Positions 24,323 through 36,207 of a stretch of 64,000 nucleotides of DNA are shown one piece after another. A program made the translations under genes and the position numbers. Source of the DNA: Ectobius pallidus (lineage: Eukaryota; Arthropoda; Insecta; Blattodea; Ectobiidae); NCBI GenBank assembly GCA_964059195.1, contig CAXKWD010000009.1, positions 88,199,432 through 88,263,431 on the forward strand, in the 5' to 3' direction. Below the pieces are notes generated by a model. That model was not told where the DNA came from. It made no database searches and saw nothing but the letters and a program-made list of their open reading frames with translations. Every line of letters begins with the position of its first letter. Position 1 is the first letter of the stretch.

Positions 24323-24955
24323 CACAGACTGGCAAAAAAAACCGATCACTTAAGGAAATTTTTAAAAATTAAGTTTAAACAAAAATTATGTAGTAGGCCT
24401 AGTGCTTGAAATAAAATTACTGCAACAGTATACGTTTTTAAGATTAAAATTTAATGACACATTTCACACCTAATTCCCCATGTTGCCTCTTGCACCGTGG
24501 TGAATGGTGAGCCTAAGGTTGCAGGGACATAACGGAGGCTGGATCCATCATAAATTAGAGCAACAGCTTTAGCAATGTCTTCAGGACTGAGAGGCATAAT
24601 TTTAACTAAACTTACTGACAGAATCACTTCGATGCGAAGGGAGACAGTTTCCGTTCAGTTTGGAAGGAAATGACGCAATACAACAATGAAACACCTAGCA
24701 ATATGTACGACAAGTTAGCGCTTATAATCATATTGGAATCACCCTATTGCGATGTTTTTTGTTTGTTTGTTTGTTTTGTTTGGTGATAAAGTGAAGATGT
24801 GAAGAAAGCAGATATGCTGTATCTATAGCTAATGATCCATTAAAAATAATAATTCATCCTCACCAACAACAATGTATGAACATCCAATCAAAATCATGTT
24901 TAATCTTAAAAGTACAACAAATTTTACAGTGATCGGTTTTTTCTGTTGGTCAGTG
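24323..24955 (-). mobile_element. Tc1-like element, deleted (633 bp)
   Basis: About 30-bp terminal inverted repeats: left CACAGACTGGCAAAAAAAAC then CGATCACT; right, read inward, CACTGACCAACAGAAAAAAC then CGATCACT. TA lies at both flanks (24321-24322 and 24956-24957). It lies wholly inside the Tigger-like element, so it is the younger insertion. Confidence 0.88.
24451..24597 (-). pseudogene. Tc1-type transposase N-terminal fragment (48 codons)
   Basis: An ATG at 24597 opens MPLSPEDIAKAVALIYDGSS, then LRYVPATLG and PFTTVQEATWGIR before a stop. The spacing matches the first helix-turn-helix of the paired-like DNA-binding domain of Tc1 transposases (L..ED.A..VALI.DG.S.R.VA.TL...TVQ). The second DNA-binding half and the DDE domain are gone, so it cannot catalyse transposition. 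Confidence 0.75.
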
Positions 24956-25784
24956 TAATATACAAGGTTAAAAATAATCCTAATGGAACAAAACAGAACG
25001 TTGCTGAGCATCCAAAACTGACGTAATCAACAATGACAACGATAAAGCAATATACTCTGCCTGTATGCATACTGTAGTATATGTGTTTGCTTCATTTATT
25101 GCTTTCTTATACAGTAATTTGAGTAATAATGTAATAAAACAGTTTCAGTACTATAAGAAAATTCACTTTTACGTTTTCTCATTTATACATTCCATTAGCC
25201 ATCTCCCTTTGAAAACGTATAACTGAGGTTATGGTGTATAGAGAGAAATATTTTAATGGACATCTGCCTGGCAACCCACGTGACCATGCAGGTCCAGAAA
25301 AAATACATTACACAGGTACGGTACTTCAGCTGAATGTAGACTAAATTAAAACAATACCTAGAAACTCTAAGTACATCTTACATTTATATTAAGTTACACA
25401 ACATTCTTTAGAATAAAAATTACTTCACTGAAGTTATGCATGCACAATGAAAAAAAAACATAATAGCCTATATTCATTTTTTTAAAATATTAAATATCAG
25501 AATCGAAATGTACAAAAAATAATTTCACATAGTTTGTAAAGCTTGGAAGGAATACTTTGAAAACAATTCATATGAAATGTTTATTTTCACCTAATAAACG
25601 AGTCCTGAAATAAACTAGTCATCCTCAAGTAATCAGATAGAAAATGTTAGAAACCATTTTCAAAATTAAATCCCTTGAATAAAATCATGGCAAAAAAGGT
25701 ACCCCATATTACATAAAATTAGAAACTAAGGCCTTCTCCAAATAAACAAAACGGAACATATTATTAATATTACTATTATTATTA

Positions 25785-25864
25785 AATTATCATCATCATT
25801 ATAACCTTATCACCACCATCAACATCACCACGACCACCACCACCACTATCATCATCATAATCAC

Positions 25865-25904
<40 letters not shown>

Positions 25905-25912
25905 TTAATTTT
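25785..25912. repeat. Compound trinucleotide microsatellite
   Basis: Interrupted ATC/ACC triplets are followed by a pure run of about 13 ATT units (25866-25902). Confidence 0.9.
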
Positions 25913-25989
25913 TATTGTAGTTATATTATCATCATTATGGTTATGATTATGAGTGAAAGAATATTACTTTCTGAGATTGTGTGGTGGAG

Positions 25990-26300
25990 AGGAAAAATAC
26001 CTGTCTGTCCATGTGTCGGTATGAACGATAACTCAAATACGTTTTATCGGATTTTCATGAAACTTGGTATGCACATTTATAACGTCCATGGGAAGAAGCC
26101 TATTGATTTTAAACCAAATCAGTTAACTGGTACCGGAGTATTGCCCAATTTAGTGCCTATTTTATGATAATATATTAGAAAGAATTGATCAAATGCAAAT
26201 CAGTTCTCATGACAACATATTGCTTTACAGTGTTCGTATACGGCTCTGGGAGTTACAATACATATTCCTTCACATATGCTTATGAAACTTTAGATCTTTG
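25990..26300 (+). repeat. Dispersed repeat with CTGTCTGTC lead, possible Helitron-type
   Basis: ACCTGTCTGTCCATG, then ACGATAACTCAAATACGTTT and TATCGGATTTTCATGAAACT match a second copy at 50090-50185. The opening resembles the 31.4-31.8 kb element. Confidence 0.5.
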
Positions 26301-27106
26301 TTTTCCGTAAGCCCTGCTTAATGAATCGATCTGGAGCTTAATTCTGAAATCGAATACCAAAATGACTTATTTTTTTGCATATCATAATTGTAATTATCAC
26401 TGATTAAACAAAAGCATTCTGGCACTTTGTTACATCAGTTTACTTGGCGATTATTATTATTATTATTATTATAACAACATAGTTGCTCTAGAGATAAATG
26501 CACTATAATATCAATTTTCTCTTCTGGAGTATAATTGAGTACTGATAAATGGAACTCGGACATGGAGCCTACAAATTTATTTCTCTTCCATAGGGAGATA
26601 GGCCTTAAGTTTCATCCTAAGGAGTTTGACTACTCAAATGCTTACTGAAAAATACACTAATATTATTCCATCTTTCAAAAAGATTATTTTTAACATGTGG
26701 GTTATAAAAGTGTGGCTAATGCTTTTTTGCATTTGCTACTGATGATTACTTGAATACGGTACTTGCAAATCATATTTATTTAAGTTAAGTAAAATTGTTC
26801 CATTCCTCTTAACCAGGCTTTCCTTTGTTGTATTTTAATTGTGTGTTTTTATTTTTAATTATAAAAACTAAACCGTAACTATACATATTGTTTCTTCACA
26901 GGATCAGAGATATCATATCAAATAATTATTTAATAACGAAGAAAATCGGATGATGAAATTATGAAGATATATAACTGTACTTTCAAAATTACTACTTGAC
27001 ATTACAATTTTAAATCTGAATTCATGGCTTAACTATAGTACCCGAATAGAAAGCCATAGAATTTGTAAAAAAAAATTGGGTAGCTAGTAACTATATGAGC
27101 ACTTAC

Positions 27107-27262
27107 CTCCTGTGGTGGAACATCGAAAGAGACAGTCCTTAAGTCCACTTTGCAGTATGTATCGATGCATGGCAAAATGAAGAAGATTCCAGGTCCACGA
27201 GCTCCACCTTTACGCAGACGTCCCAACCGAAATATAACTGCACGTTCATATTCTTGTACAAC
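27107..27262 (-). CDS. Stomatin-like gene, coding exon 3 (start of PHB domain)
   Basis: 156 bp (52 codons, phase 0) between acceptor TTTTTCCTAG and donor GAG|GTAAGT. It encodes [16 protein letters not shown], then [16 protein letters not shown] and [17 protein letters not shown]. This is the most conserved stretch of animal stomatins and makes the family certain. Confidence 0.96.
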
Positions 27263-30200
27263 CTAGGAAAAAGGTTTTGATTAGCATAATAAAGCTTCAA
27301 TTAACAAACAAAAATTTAAGCTACCACTCCAAACTTTATAAATTAAATCAGTGATAGTAAAAAGTTTGCTTCTATGGTCTAAGGTGATAAATCTAATACT
27401 TTTTGGTGGATGGCAATATAAATATAAAAACTGTTAGACGAATAAAGACATTTTCTGAAGGAATGAACAATGAAGCAATATCTTGTAAAATATTCATTCT
27501 ATCAGAAATTATCAAAGAATTTGTATGCATTTAGTGCAAAAAATGAAACAGTATAATTTCTTGTGGAATTCTGTGCTCTGTAATTTTTTACAGGAAGTGA
27601 TTGAATTCATTAGGATCCATGCAAAGTGAAAATTAAAGAGCTAATATGGCAGATAATTCTAAACATTTTGGGGAAGAACATAAAGAATATTTAGTAAGAA
27701 TAGAAGAATGTAAGTAAGTAAGATGTTAAAGATTCTGTGTTTTTATTCACTAATAGTCACAATAAATATAATTTGAGGTCTGAATTTTCTCGCAATACAT
27801 TCTGAAATTCTTGTTGCATTGCCTATAGCTATGATAATTTCACTTTAGCTTCCCTTGGCCGTAGTATACTTTTAAAATCAGCCAATGAGAATCATACTAT
27901 ACTGATAATAAAATCTTGCATGTGGTCTAGTTTTTGCTACTTTCAAATTCATATTCATATCACAAAAAATAATTCCTACTAAACTTACAGATCTAATACT
28001 TAACCTTCAAACAGGTAACAAAACTCAGATTCAGTCGAAAGGATCTAAAGCTAGGCCTATAACCATTGCAAGAGGAGCATTACAAGGCTCACCTTATCAC
28101 CAATAGTGTTCAATTTGTGAGTAGATCATATTTTCAATGAGCTTAGCGAAACAGCTTAGCTTCATAATATGGTTTTAGATTAAGATTAAATGTATTGGGA
28201 TTTGCTGATGACATAGTAATCATGGGTAAAGATAAAATTTCAGCTTCAATCCTCGTACGCTATGCCATTTAGCAGTTTAATGAAATTGCCTTAGACGTTA
28301 ATATTAACAAATGCAAAGGAATGGAATGGAAAGGAATGATTTTGAAATCTCACCAGGAAAGATATTGCCTTGCATGAAAAAGGGAGACTGCATTTGTTAT
28401 TTAGCTACTTTTGAACTTGGAACTCCTTATTTCGTCAACACTCCTGCAGGCAGATCAGAAATTCACTATAATAAACACCTCGATATGTCCTAGTTTGGTA
28501 TATCTATTTCAGACAGTACAGCCTTGTAAATTTCTCGTAAGTTCATCGCTGATGCAGATATCATGGGGCAAGGAGCGCTGAAGGAGATATTACAACTACC
28601 AAATGAACTTCCTACAGTGTTTTGCAGATGACAAGCCGTTTGTCCTTCTTCTTGCCTCACTCAGAGACGGCGAGACGGAGGGAATCCTCTTACTGGTAGC
28701 GGTAGTTCGTTAGCTCGTACACGTGATTGGCCGTGAAGGAATTGGCTTCTCATTTGAAAAATACTTGTAATGATATGGATACCAAATTATAGGGCTAAGA
28801 ACTATTCTGTTCAACGTGGGAAGTATACTTACAGGATATTAATGCATGTACAAATACAAATATAATGTTCCCTTCCTGAACTTATTATGAGACGTTTCTT
28901 TCAAGAAATTTTTGTCAAGTTTAGAAACTTTAAAAATTACCATCCTACCGTCTTTGATAAGCATTATCTTATTGATGTATGGCAAGTATGGCAACAATTA
29001 AGACAGAAATCTTTTGAAAACTGGAGCAAGAAAGACCATAAAGGGACAGGAGTGCTCCGATGGTAAACAGTACACACCAGCTAATAAGTGGATTAGAGAA
29101 CATAAAGGACTACTGATAACTTCTATGAAATGGCAAGAAGCTATAAAGATCACAGCGAATATATCAGCAGTCTAGTTTTAAGTTTGTTATGATTTATTTA
29201 TTTATTCACTGTTAATGCTTCAATATTTTTAAATCTGTTTTTTATTGTACATGTAGCCTATATTCCCATTGTTGTTGATATGAAAATATATGAAGAGGTA
29301 CTCTTTGACATCGGTAGCCTGCAGGTGTTGCAAGAAGAAATAAAATGAATAAAAAAATTATATATTATAAATATACTGCAAACATAAATTAACAAATAAA
29401 TAAAATAAAATAATTGTTTTTTATCAGACCTGGTAGCTACTTCCGATTCAACGATTCTCAATTATCATTATGATTATCATCTTAAATGCTCAATTTGGTA
29501 AAGAAAACATTGCAATTACCAAAGGCCTAGGCAATCATAAAATAAAATAGCAAAATATAATTTGCACAAATGAATGTAATATAGTACGTCTTTATCTACA
29601 TATTGAGACAGTCAATTCTTCTTCACACTATATAATTAGTAGTAGTTATACATTATAAAGCAGATGAATTTACAACTCTGTAAAATGATGTTTCCTGCCC
29701 TTTCTCCTTAGCCACAAAGATCCCACTAGTTCATAAATCATAATTAAAGTATAAAATATCCCCCTTTTCAGGATGCGCATCAATTGAAGTGCCAGTTCGC
29801 CTCTTCTTCAGATCTGTTCCTTTCATCTATGCCTCATCTTTTTTAAATGGGGAATAGTTAATGTGTGTCTTAAATATAATATAATTAAGGTGAAATATTT
29901 AATTATTATGTAATGAAAGTGGGAAAAAAGCATTTGGAAATTTAGGAATAAACTTTGCTATATTGGCAATTAATTGGATTTCTTGGAATTGTTATAGATT
30001 TCAAAATTTTAAAAATCAACGAAGTTCAACTTTTTTCCCCTAAGCAACAATGTCACCTTGTAATAAGATATCTCAATATACACTATTTCTATAATAATTC
30101 AGTACCTTCAGTAATTCAGCTGTGCAAGACAAGCGTTAGTAGTAAAATGCAATGATGAGAGAGAAAAAAAAAAGCACACAAACTTTTCGAAGTGTAGAAA

Positions 30201-33200
30201 TCCTACAAGCATGAACTAAAACACCTAAAAGTGTATGTATCAACTAGAAAGTACATACATTCATTGCTGTAAACCAACATCCCGTCAAATTTAATTTTTG
30301 AACATCAGAATATGGGCAGTTAAAAAATACAATTAACGCTGTTAATGCATAAACAGTCATTACTGTACAATTTTTACATTTTTAGGCCTCAGTGTTTGAG
30401 ATTTTAAGTATAACTTATGTATTTCTTGTATGGACCTTGTTTTCTACAAAGTTTTGTAATTTAATTTACTTTTTTTTGTTCAATTGATAATGTAATTCAG
30501 CTAACAAGCAAACATAAAGTAAGATAGACCAAATTTTGGTTTTGGAGCATATTTTACAAATTTTACAGCATATTTGCAAGCATACTTCACCTTACACTAG
30601 ACTATTAACTTTCGAGCCCTACTCATAATTTTTTTTAAATTCGGAATAACCCAAATAAATAAATAAATTGGCCTGCAATGAGACGAAGACTAACACATAG
30701 GAGTTAGTTAGAAAAGGCTTACCAGCTGACAGGTATCAAAGGATAATGATGGGCATGGTAAAGCATTGGTTCAAATCAATGTAAGTCTCATTAAAATGCT
30801 TCCCTGGTTGTAACAGTGAGAACAACTTACATGTTCTGTGTTTTATTAGTTTCCATTTCAAAGTCTTTATAAAATGATACTTGTGCTTTTCACTGCCTAC
30901 ATAACTATCCTCGCATCCCTCCCCTCGTACAGTTAGGCCTATCAGTAATCAATATATCGATATATAGGTATATCGATATATCGAAACACTTCCTCTTATT
31001 GATATATACATCGATATATTGATGTATCGAAACTTATCGAAATTTAATATCACTTTCATACTGACGTCATCTGAGGTCGTTTTCCCAGGCGGCTCTTTCT
31101 AATCGTGGAATGCATTCCATAGCCGGATTTTTAGCTGTTTAATTATAATTATTAATTGTTTAGTTTATGAATGATTCGCGCGTAAGTGTTAGTAAATATA
31201 ATCTGAGGTCGTTTTCCCAGGCGGCACTTTCTAATCGTGGAATGCATTCCAAAACCGGATTTTTAGCTGTTTCATTATAATTAATTTATTAATCGTTTAG
31301 TTTATGAAAGATTCGCGCGTAAGTGTTAATAAATATAAATTTTTTATTTTGTTGCTCTTAATTTTTTAAAATTCTGGATCAATTATCGTGATCGAAACTG
31401 CTGGCACCGGTCTGCCTGTCTGTGCGCGATCCCCAGCGAAATCTACTGCACGCAGAAATATGAAATTTTAAGCTTAGATGGACTGAAGGGTGGCCAAATG
31501 CACCTCGAAACCGAATTTTTAATTTTCGCTTTCGTTCCCGAGTTATGAGTGAAAACCCGTCAAAAAACGTGATATTTGGCGCTAATATTTTTCAAAGAAG
31601 GAATCTTAATATAGTTTATAAAGAAGCTCTGTAAGAAAGAATTCATCACCAGGACAGGACATTGGAAAACACTTCATATGTTACGTTTGGAAGTGATATA
31701 GCTCTTTTCACAGGACAAATTAATTTGTTAATAAAAAGTTTTAAATATTTTGCTGTTAATAAATGATTTAAAAAATTAGCGGTGGGACTAATAGGCGCGG
31801 GTGAAGCCGCGGAAACATCCTAGTTTCAAATATTACCAAATATTACAAGCAAACAGTTGTTCTTACCTTGAAACTGAGGCACAGAGAAATGGGAAAAGTA
31901 CAGATGAACAACAAGATGGAAGCTGCAGTTGCAATGAACTCGATGCAGCCCATTGGCTCTGGTTCAGCTGAAACAAAGAGAAAAACCTTTATCAATACAA
32001 AACCGAAGTACTGTTTACTTCCCCCCCCCCAAAAAGTAATAATGAGTTAAATCCACCTCAAATAATATATGAGATACATAATTATATATAAATAATTAAA
32101 CCTTCATAACAAATAAACTAACATCCAATTATTTAAACCATGATTCAGTTTTTACACATATTATTGTTAATATCATTTTTGGGTCTTTAAAAACATTTTG
32201 CATGTATTATTGGGTCGTTTTCACTGTTGACAGTCAGAAAATTTTGAATTTAAACCAATGACCGAATACCGGAATAATTTAGGTTTGCATACAATAGTCT
32301 ACCGGTATTTCAAAATACCCATACCTATACATAACTGCAATTGTGGAAACCATAATTATTATTAGGGGGCGGATTTCTATGACATGTCATATTTTTTCCC
32401 CTTTGGATTATTTCAGGTTTCCGACTAATTTAAACCCGATTCGAAGTATCCTGGTGGAAATGGAACGGTTTTTATTGTGCATATAACTGCATATTTAGAA
32501 AATTTTCAACTATTGTAGCATATTTAGTATGAATATGCATATTTAGGTCATATTTTTGGCATATTAGTATCATATTAAAGAAATTTTGAAGTTTCATATC
32601 ATATTTTGTAAATTTTGCATTATAATGATACTTTTTGAGAATTTACAGATATTTTAAATAATTAACATTATATTTTAATAAACTGAATTGTAATGAAACT
32701 TTTAAAACATATACACAATGTGTAAGTGGTAAAGTCATATTTTAAATTGTATTGGTCATATTTTAATGTTTTTTATGTCATAAATGCATGCATATATCCT
32801 ATTTTTAGGTCATAGAAATCCGCCCCCTAATTATTATCGATGAAAAAGTAAAAAATAAAAAATGTATTAGCAATAATAATAACAATAATAATAATCCTTT
32901 TAGCAGGACGTATACTCTATACAAGAAGAAAGCCATCTCGAGTCGAGCTAAACCAAGACACTACAGGAAGTTGAGTTTTTAACATAAGTATACCTTTGAG
33001 GTTCCCTGAATCCAAAATTAAGTTTACTATTTTCATAAACTTGTCTGTGAACGCCTAGCTCTACAGCGAAAAATCGCATGAAAACAAAATTGTTCTATTT
33101 CGTTTTCTGGGGATGTGACACGAAGATTGATGATGACTTTCTTACTTTTAATGCCACTTTACATTATGAAAATTTCGTTTTTCATGATTTTCTCAAAATC

Positions 33201-35368
33201 TGCTTGTACGATTTTAAGTTTTGTACACGAGGTGCTTATACTATGGGATAAAACTTTTATTTAAAACACTTTTTAGCAAAAATTATCTGAAGGGCAGTTA
33301 TAAGTCTTTTTGTGGAATCTCAGTCTTTTCTGGTGAACAATAAAGCTTTGCATCAAGTTGAAACAACTGAGTACGCGTTCTTTGCGATATGGTATCTTAT
33401 TCCAATATCAGAATGGGAAGTGAGAAAGGTTTACTGGCAATGCTTAGGGTAAAGAAAGTTGCATGTGTGCATTAATCAGATTTCATTTAAGTTGTGTATC
33501 CTTCGGATACGATGCGATGTGGTAATTTACATGACGAGAATGTCATAATCAGGGCCCGGATTCTAATGACCTATAAAATGACCCTAAATTTTAAAGAAAA
33601 TGACTTAATAATTGTAAAGAATGACATTTATTTATAAATAAAAAAAATTATTATTGTACACACAAAGTTATAGACTAATTTGTACATCATTTTAAAAACT
33701 GTAAAGGATGTTGTAGGTCTAAAAACTTTGTTCCTTGTTCTTGATTGGAGCGTTTGAGAAGAAAAGTAGAAAATAATTTTTAAAATATATCCTACAACAA
33801 ATGTTGCATTATACTATCCTAGTAATTTATTTAAATATCACCCTAAGCGGAAAAAAGACAAGAAAGTTAATGTACTCAATGTAAATGCATGAAAATGACT
33901 AAATAAGGAGGGAAATGACATGAAAATGACAAAATAATGACGTAAAATTGAAATAAATATCCTAAAAGTTTAAAATTGCACAAGATGACAAAAAAGTCCT
34001 AATGAAAATGAATTTCTATAATCTAGAGGCCATGAATAGGAATTAGGCCTATCTACAAGTTGGCTATGTCTATGCAGCATCAATAAAAAGATGACATGGC
34101 ATTAGAATCCGGGCCCTGGTCATAATATAAGAGGCCAAATTTTTATTTGGGCAAAGGAAGTTATGTAAGTTTCACATCAGACTACTTTCAATAATTCCTG
34201 GGCTGATTTTTATCTTCAGCCCATCCCTGATTGTATTGTTTGTATTGTACCCAGATTTTCACACTTCTATTGAAGTACTGTGTTTTGAATTGTTCATATT
34301 GTGTAAGCCTAATGGAATTATTTTTAATTGAAACATTGTATTGTGTTTAATTTGTATTTAATGCCGAGCATTTCCAGCACTTAGCCAATAATGTATTAAT
34401 TTATTTTACTCTCATGTGTCATTTATTTGTTCTGTTTCTATTATATTTTAAGTCAAGTGTATTCTCTGTTATAGTTGTATAATTTTTGTGTTTCATGTAT
34501 TTCTCCCTGGCTGAGTGGTAGAGAAGGTCTTATAGATTTAACTCCGCCAGAATAAATTAGTAATAAATAAATAGATTAATAACTATAAAAATAAATAATA
34601 AAGAAATGGTATAATTTCGTATGATGAATAAAATTACTTACCTAAGAACTGGATAAGAAGTATTGGAAAGTGTAGAGATATTAGATAAAGGTACTGGTGG
34701 AGGGCAGAACGATGGAATATCGGAAACTTGACCAAGATGTCCACGAATATGATTACCTAGGGGAGGTTTGGATCTTCCAGGTGAGTACCAGTACCGGAAC
34801 TTATTTTGTTCAATTTAATCTCTGATTCACATATAATAAATAACAACAGATAAAGTCGCAATGTAACGTGCCCCTATTTTAAAACCGAGATTCTCTTCAT
34901 AAAACACTTGATATCACATGTACGAGTATTTTGTTATAGATCGTCCTGTGGAAACGAGATGTTGTCTTGAAGAATGATTCGGTCCAACCCACACGCCCTA
35001 AATGATACAATTTCTATACCACGATCTAGCGAAAAGTAATGAAACTGCTGCCATATTTACTTTGCCGAATCGTGAAGAAACTTGTGATTGGGCGTTAGAG
35101 GTGTGATGTCACACCACCAGAACAACTTGAAGCACAGGTGGCCATCCTTCTTCGGTGAAAAAAATCACCTCGTGCGTGCAAACCTGCATAGTGCACATAT
35201 CGGGAGAAGGGGCCCGCTACATTGCGACTTTTCCAACAACACTTTGTGTAAGAAGTTAATGGTTAGATATGAAGTGATAATCTTACTTTCATAGGTTGAC
35301 ATGCGATGCTTTGCCTCCTGGAGGGGTGTACATTCCAGTTCAATTTTCTCTTCCAGCTCTCCCGCCAT
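27107..35368 (-). CDS. Stomatin/MEC-2-like membrane protein, 5' part of the gene (3 coding exons)
   Basis: Stomatin-family proteins are monotopic membrane proteins that insert a hydrophobic hairpin into the inner leaflet. Their SPFH/PHB domain forms oligomers at cholesterol-rich membrane; MEC-2 relatives tune DEG/ENaC channels. Joining 35287-35368, 31867-31967 and 27107-27262 (complement) gives about 113 residues. Residues 1-31 are a polar tail ([13 protein letters not shown]...). About 35-57 are the hairpin ([20 protein letters not shown]), with the conserved kink proline in CTFP. Then come [28 protein letters not shown] and [17 protein letters not shown], the start of the PHB domain. Phases agree at both junctions (1+2, then 0). 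Introns are 3.3 and 4.6 kb. The remaining PHB exons were not found and probably lie beyond a long intron or the window edge. An in-frame ATG 10 codons upstream (35398) is an alternative start. Confidence 0.9.
27990..29180 (+). pseudogene. LINE remnant with reverse-transcriptase FADD motif
   Basis: Joined across frames and stops, the plus strand reads [15 protein letters not shown], then [15 protein letters not shown] (the catalytic F/Y-A-D-D box), then NINKCKG. Further on come [29 protein letters not shown] and [14 protein letters not shown], matching downstream LINE sequence. It lies antisense in intron 2 of the stomatin-like gene and is dead. Confidence 0.8.
30947..31050. repeat. ATCGATAT-rich simple repeat
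   Basis: There are many overlapping ATATCGATAT palindromes in about 100 bp. Confidence 0.8.
31069..31339. repeat. Tandem duplication, about 132-bp unit, two copies
   Basis: CTGAGGTCGTTTTCCCAGGC starts at 31071 and again at 31203. Both copies run on through GTGGAATGCATTCC, CCGGATTTTTAGCTGTTT and GATTCGCGCGTAAGTGTTA. Confidence 0.9.
31390..31823 (+). mobile_element. Helitron-like element, 3' end
   Basis: A GC hairpin (CGCGGGTGAAGCCGCG: 5-bp stem, 6-base loop) lies a few bases before CTAG followed by T, the hallmark of Helitron 3' ends. The left part has CTGCCTGTCTGTGCGCGAT. The true 5' end (TC preceded by A) was not fixed. It is intronic in the stomatin-like gene. Confidence 0.6.
31867..31967 (-). 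CDS. Stomatin-like gene, coding exon 2 (membrane hairpin)
   Basis: 101 bp between acceptor TTTGTTTCAG and donor AAG|GTAAGA. It encodes [20 protein letters not shown] then [13 protein letters not shown]. The first two bases complete a Thr codon with exon 1. The hydrophobic run with a central proline is the stomatin insertion hairpin, and its cysteines are plausible palmitoylation sites. Confidence 0.92.
32363..32828. mobile_element. MITE with long terminal inverted repeats (about 466 bp)
   Basis: The ends are AGGGGGCGGATTTCTATGAC and its inverse. AATTATTAT flanks it on both sides (32354-32362 and 32829-32837). The interior is CATATTT-rich with many short internal repeats. No coding sequence. 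A 9-bp duplication would fit Mutator-like elements; an 8-bp reading would fit hAT. Confidence 0.8.
33396..33549 (+). repeat. Dispersed repeat, copy 2 (about 150 bp)
   Basis: It matches the reverse complement of 3436-3607 (ATATCAGAATGGGAAGTGAG, ATTAATCAGATTTCATTTAA, TATCCTTCGGATACGATGCG). Its end coincides with the target duplication of the MITE at 33550-34118, which therefore landed in or at the end of this repeat. Confidence 0.7.
33550..34118. mobile_element. hAT-like MITE (569 bp)
   Basis: Perfect 8-bp duplication GTCATAAT (33542-33549, 34119-34126). The termini are CAGGGCCCGGATTCTAATG and its inverse. The interior is A-rich with repeated AAATGAC blocks and no transposase. Its ends resemble those of 32363-32828 (both continue 'ATT/TTCTA.TGAC'), suggesting one superfamily. 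Confidence 0.92.
34210..34600 (+). mobile_element. LINE 3' end with A-rich tail
   Basis: CCCTGGCTGAGTGGTAGAGA, TTTAACTCCGCCAGAATAAA and then TAAATAAATAG form a 3' tail that recurs inverted at 60872-60960 (CCTGGTTGAATGGAAGAGAA in reverse complement). The upstream 300 bp looks like untranslated sequence. Confidence 0.6.
35287..35368 (-). CDS. Stomatin-like gene, coding exon 1
   Basis: 82 bp encoding [20 protein letters not shown] then HRMSTYE plus one base. It ends GAAA|GTAAGA, a good donor. The ATG context is AACATGG. Homology is weak here because stomatin N-termini diverge; the call rests on phase match and position. Confidence 0.7.
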
Positions 35369-36086
35369 GTTAGTACACAGTACACACAAACACAACACAG
35401 AGTATACCAGTCAACAATACTCCTACCACACCAAAGGCACTAAAGCGTCCATTCGCATGTTATTGCAGTCACAATATTGCAATGTGTAATAAGCATTCTC
35501 TTATCGCAGTCATACTAGCCTTTCAAAGTACTTCGTCCCCACGGCCTCTCATTACATAACGATACACAATGTGACATTCAACACCTTTTTGTTGCATTAC
35601 TGTAATAGAAACATTACCCATAAGACCGGCGACTGTAAATGAACAGGTCATTTGGAAAATGGCACATGTCCATTTTTTTTCAAAATAATTATTTATTCTT
35701 ATATTTTAGTCAGGGGTGCCCACAGGGGGGGGGGGGTTAAGACGCAGACTGCGTCATTGAAATTTCTGGGGGGGGGGGGCAAAATATTATCGTTTTATGA
35801 ATTTTCTTGGGGGGGGGGGGGTTAAAAATTGTTGCAAAATTAGCGTTTTATATGTTAAAAATAAAAACGGTCAAGTTTGATAACTTGAAAAGGTCTCTTC
35901 TAATTATCTAGAAGTGAATAGTCAACAAATTAACAAATTAGCGAAACGCATTTCCTTGTAACCAACTGCCGCGCAAACGAAATCGATCACTCTGTGCCGA
36001 TAGCAGCGACTGCAAACTGAACCATTGTTAGTATAGCGGAGGTGTTCATTGCGTGGCCAGGAGGCTTTATAGAAATAAACCATTAG

Positions 36087-36207
36087 GTCGGTGTTTCTTT
36101 ATGTTAATTGATCTGACGAAATCGGTCCCGGCTTCCGCTTTCCAAAACAAAAACAACGTTGCAATATTCTCTCATTGTTATCGCTGACCTCAGTTCTTCC
36201 TTCGCTT
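36087..36207. repeat. Dispersed repeat, copy 1 (about 120 bp)
   Basis: GTGTTTCTTTATGTTAATTG, AACGTTGCAATATTCTCTCA and TGACCTCAGTTCTTCCTTCG are shared at about 90% with 62590-62711. The family is unknown. Confidence 0.85.

Larger units (their letters stand above)
23901..25236. mobile_element. Tigger/pogo-like element (1,336 bp) with a nested Tc1
   Basis: The left end is CAGTTGAACCTCAATTATAC; the right end read inward is CACCATAACCTCAGTTATAC. TA flanks both ends (23899-23900, 25237-25238). ATTATACGTT-type blocks repeat near each end. No pogo transposase was recognised. A Tc1-like element is inserted inside. Confidence 0.75.

Noticed and set aside
1..27000. Further stomatin exons on the minus strand left of 27107
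   Set aside because: I looked for the next conserved PHB segments by eye and found none. They may be beyond the window; a translated search would settle it.
31868..32050. 60-codon plus frame over stomatin-like exon 2
   Set aside because: Antisense shadow of the membrane-hairpin exon.
35088..35294. 68-codon plus frame overlapping stomatin-like exon 1
   Set aside because: It is the antisense shadow of the exon and its flank; the minus strand gives matching splice phases and a start codon.
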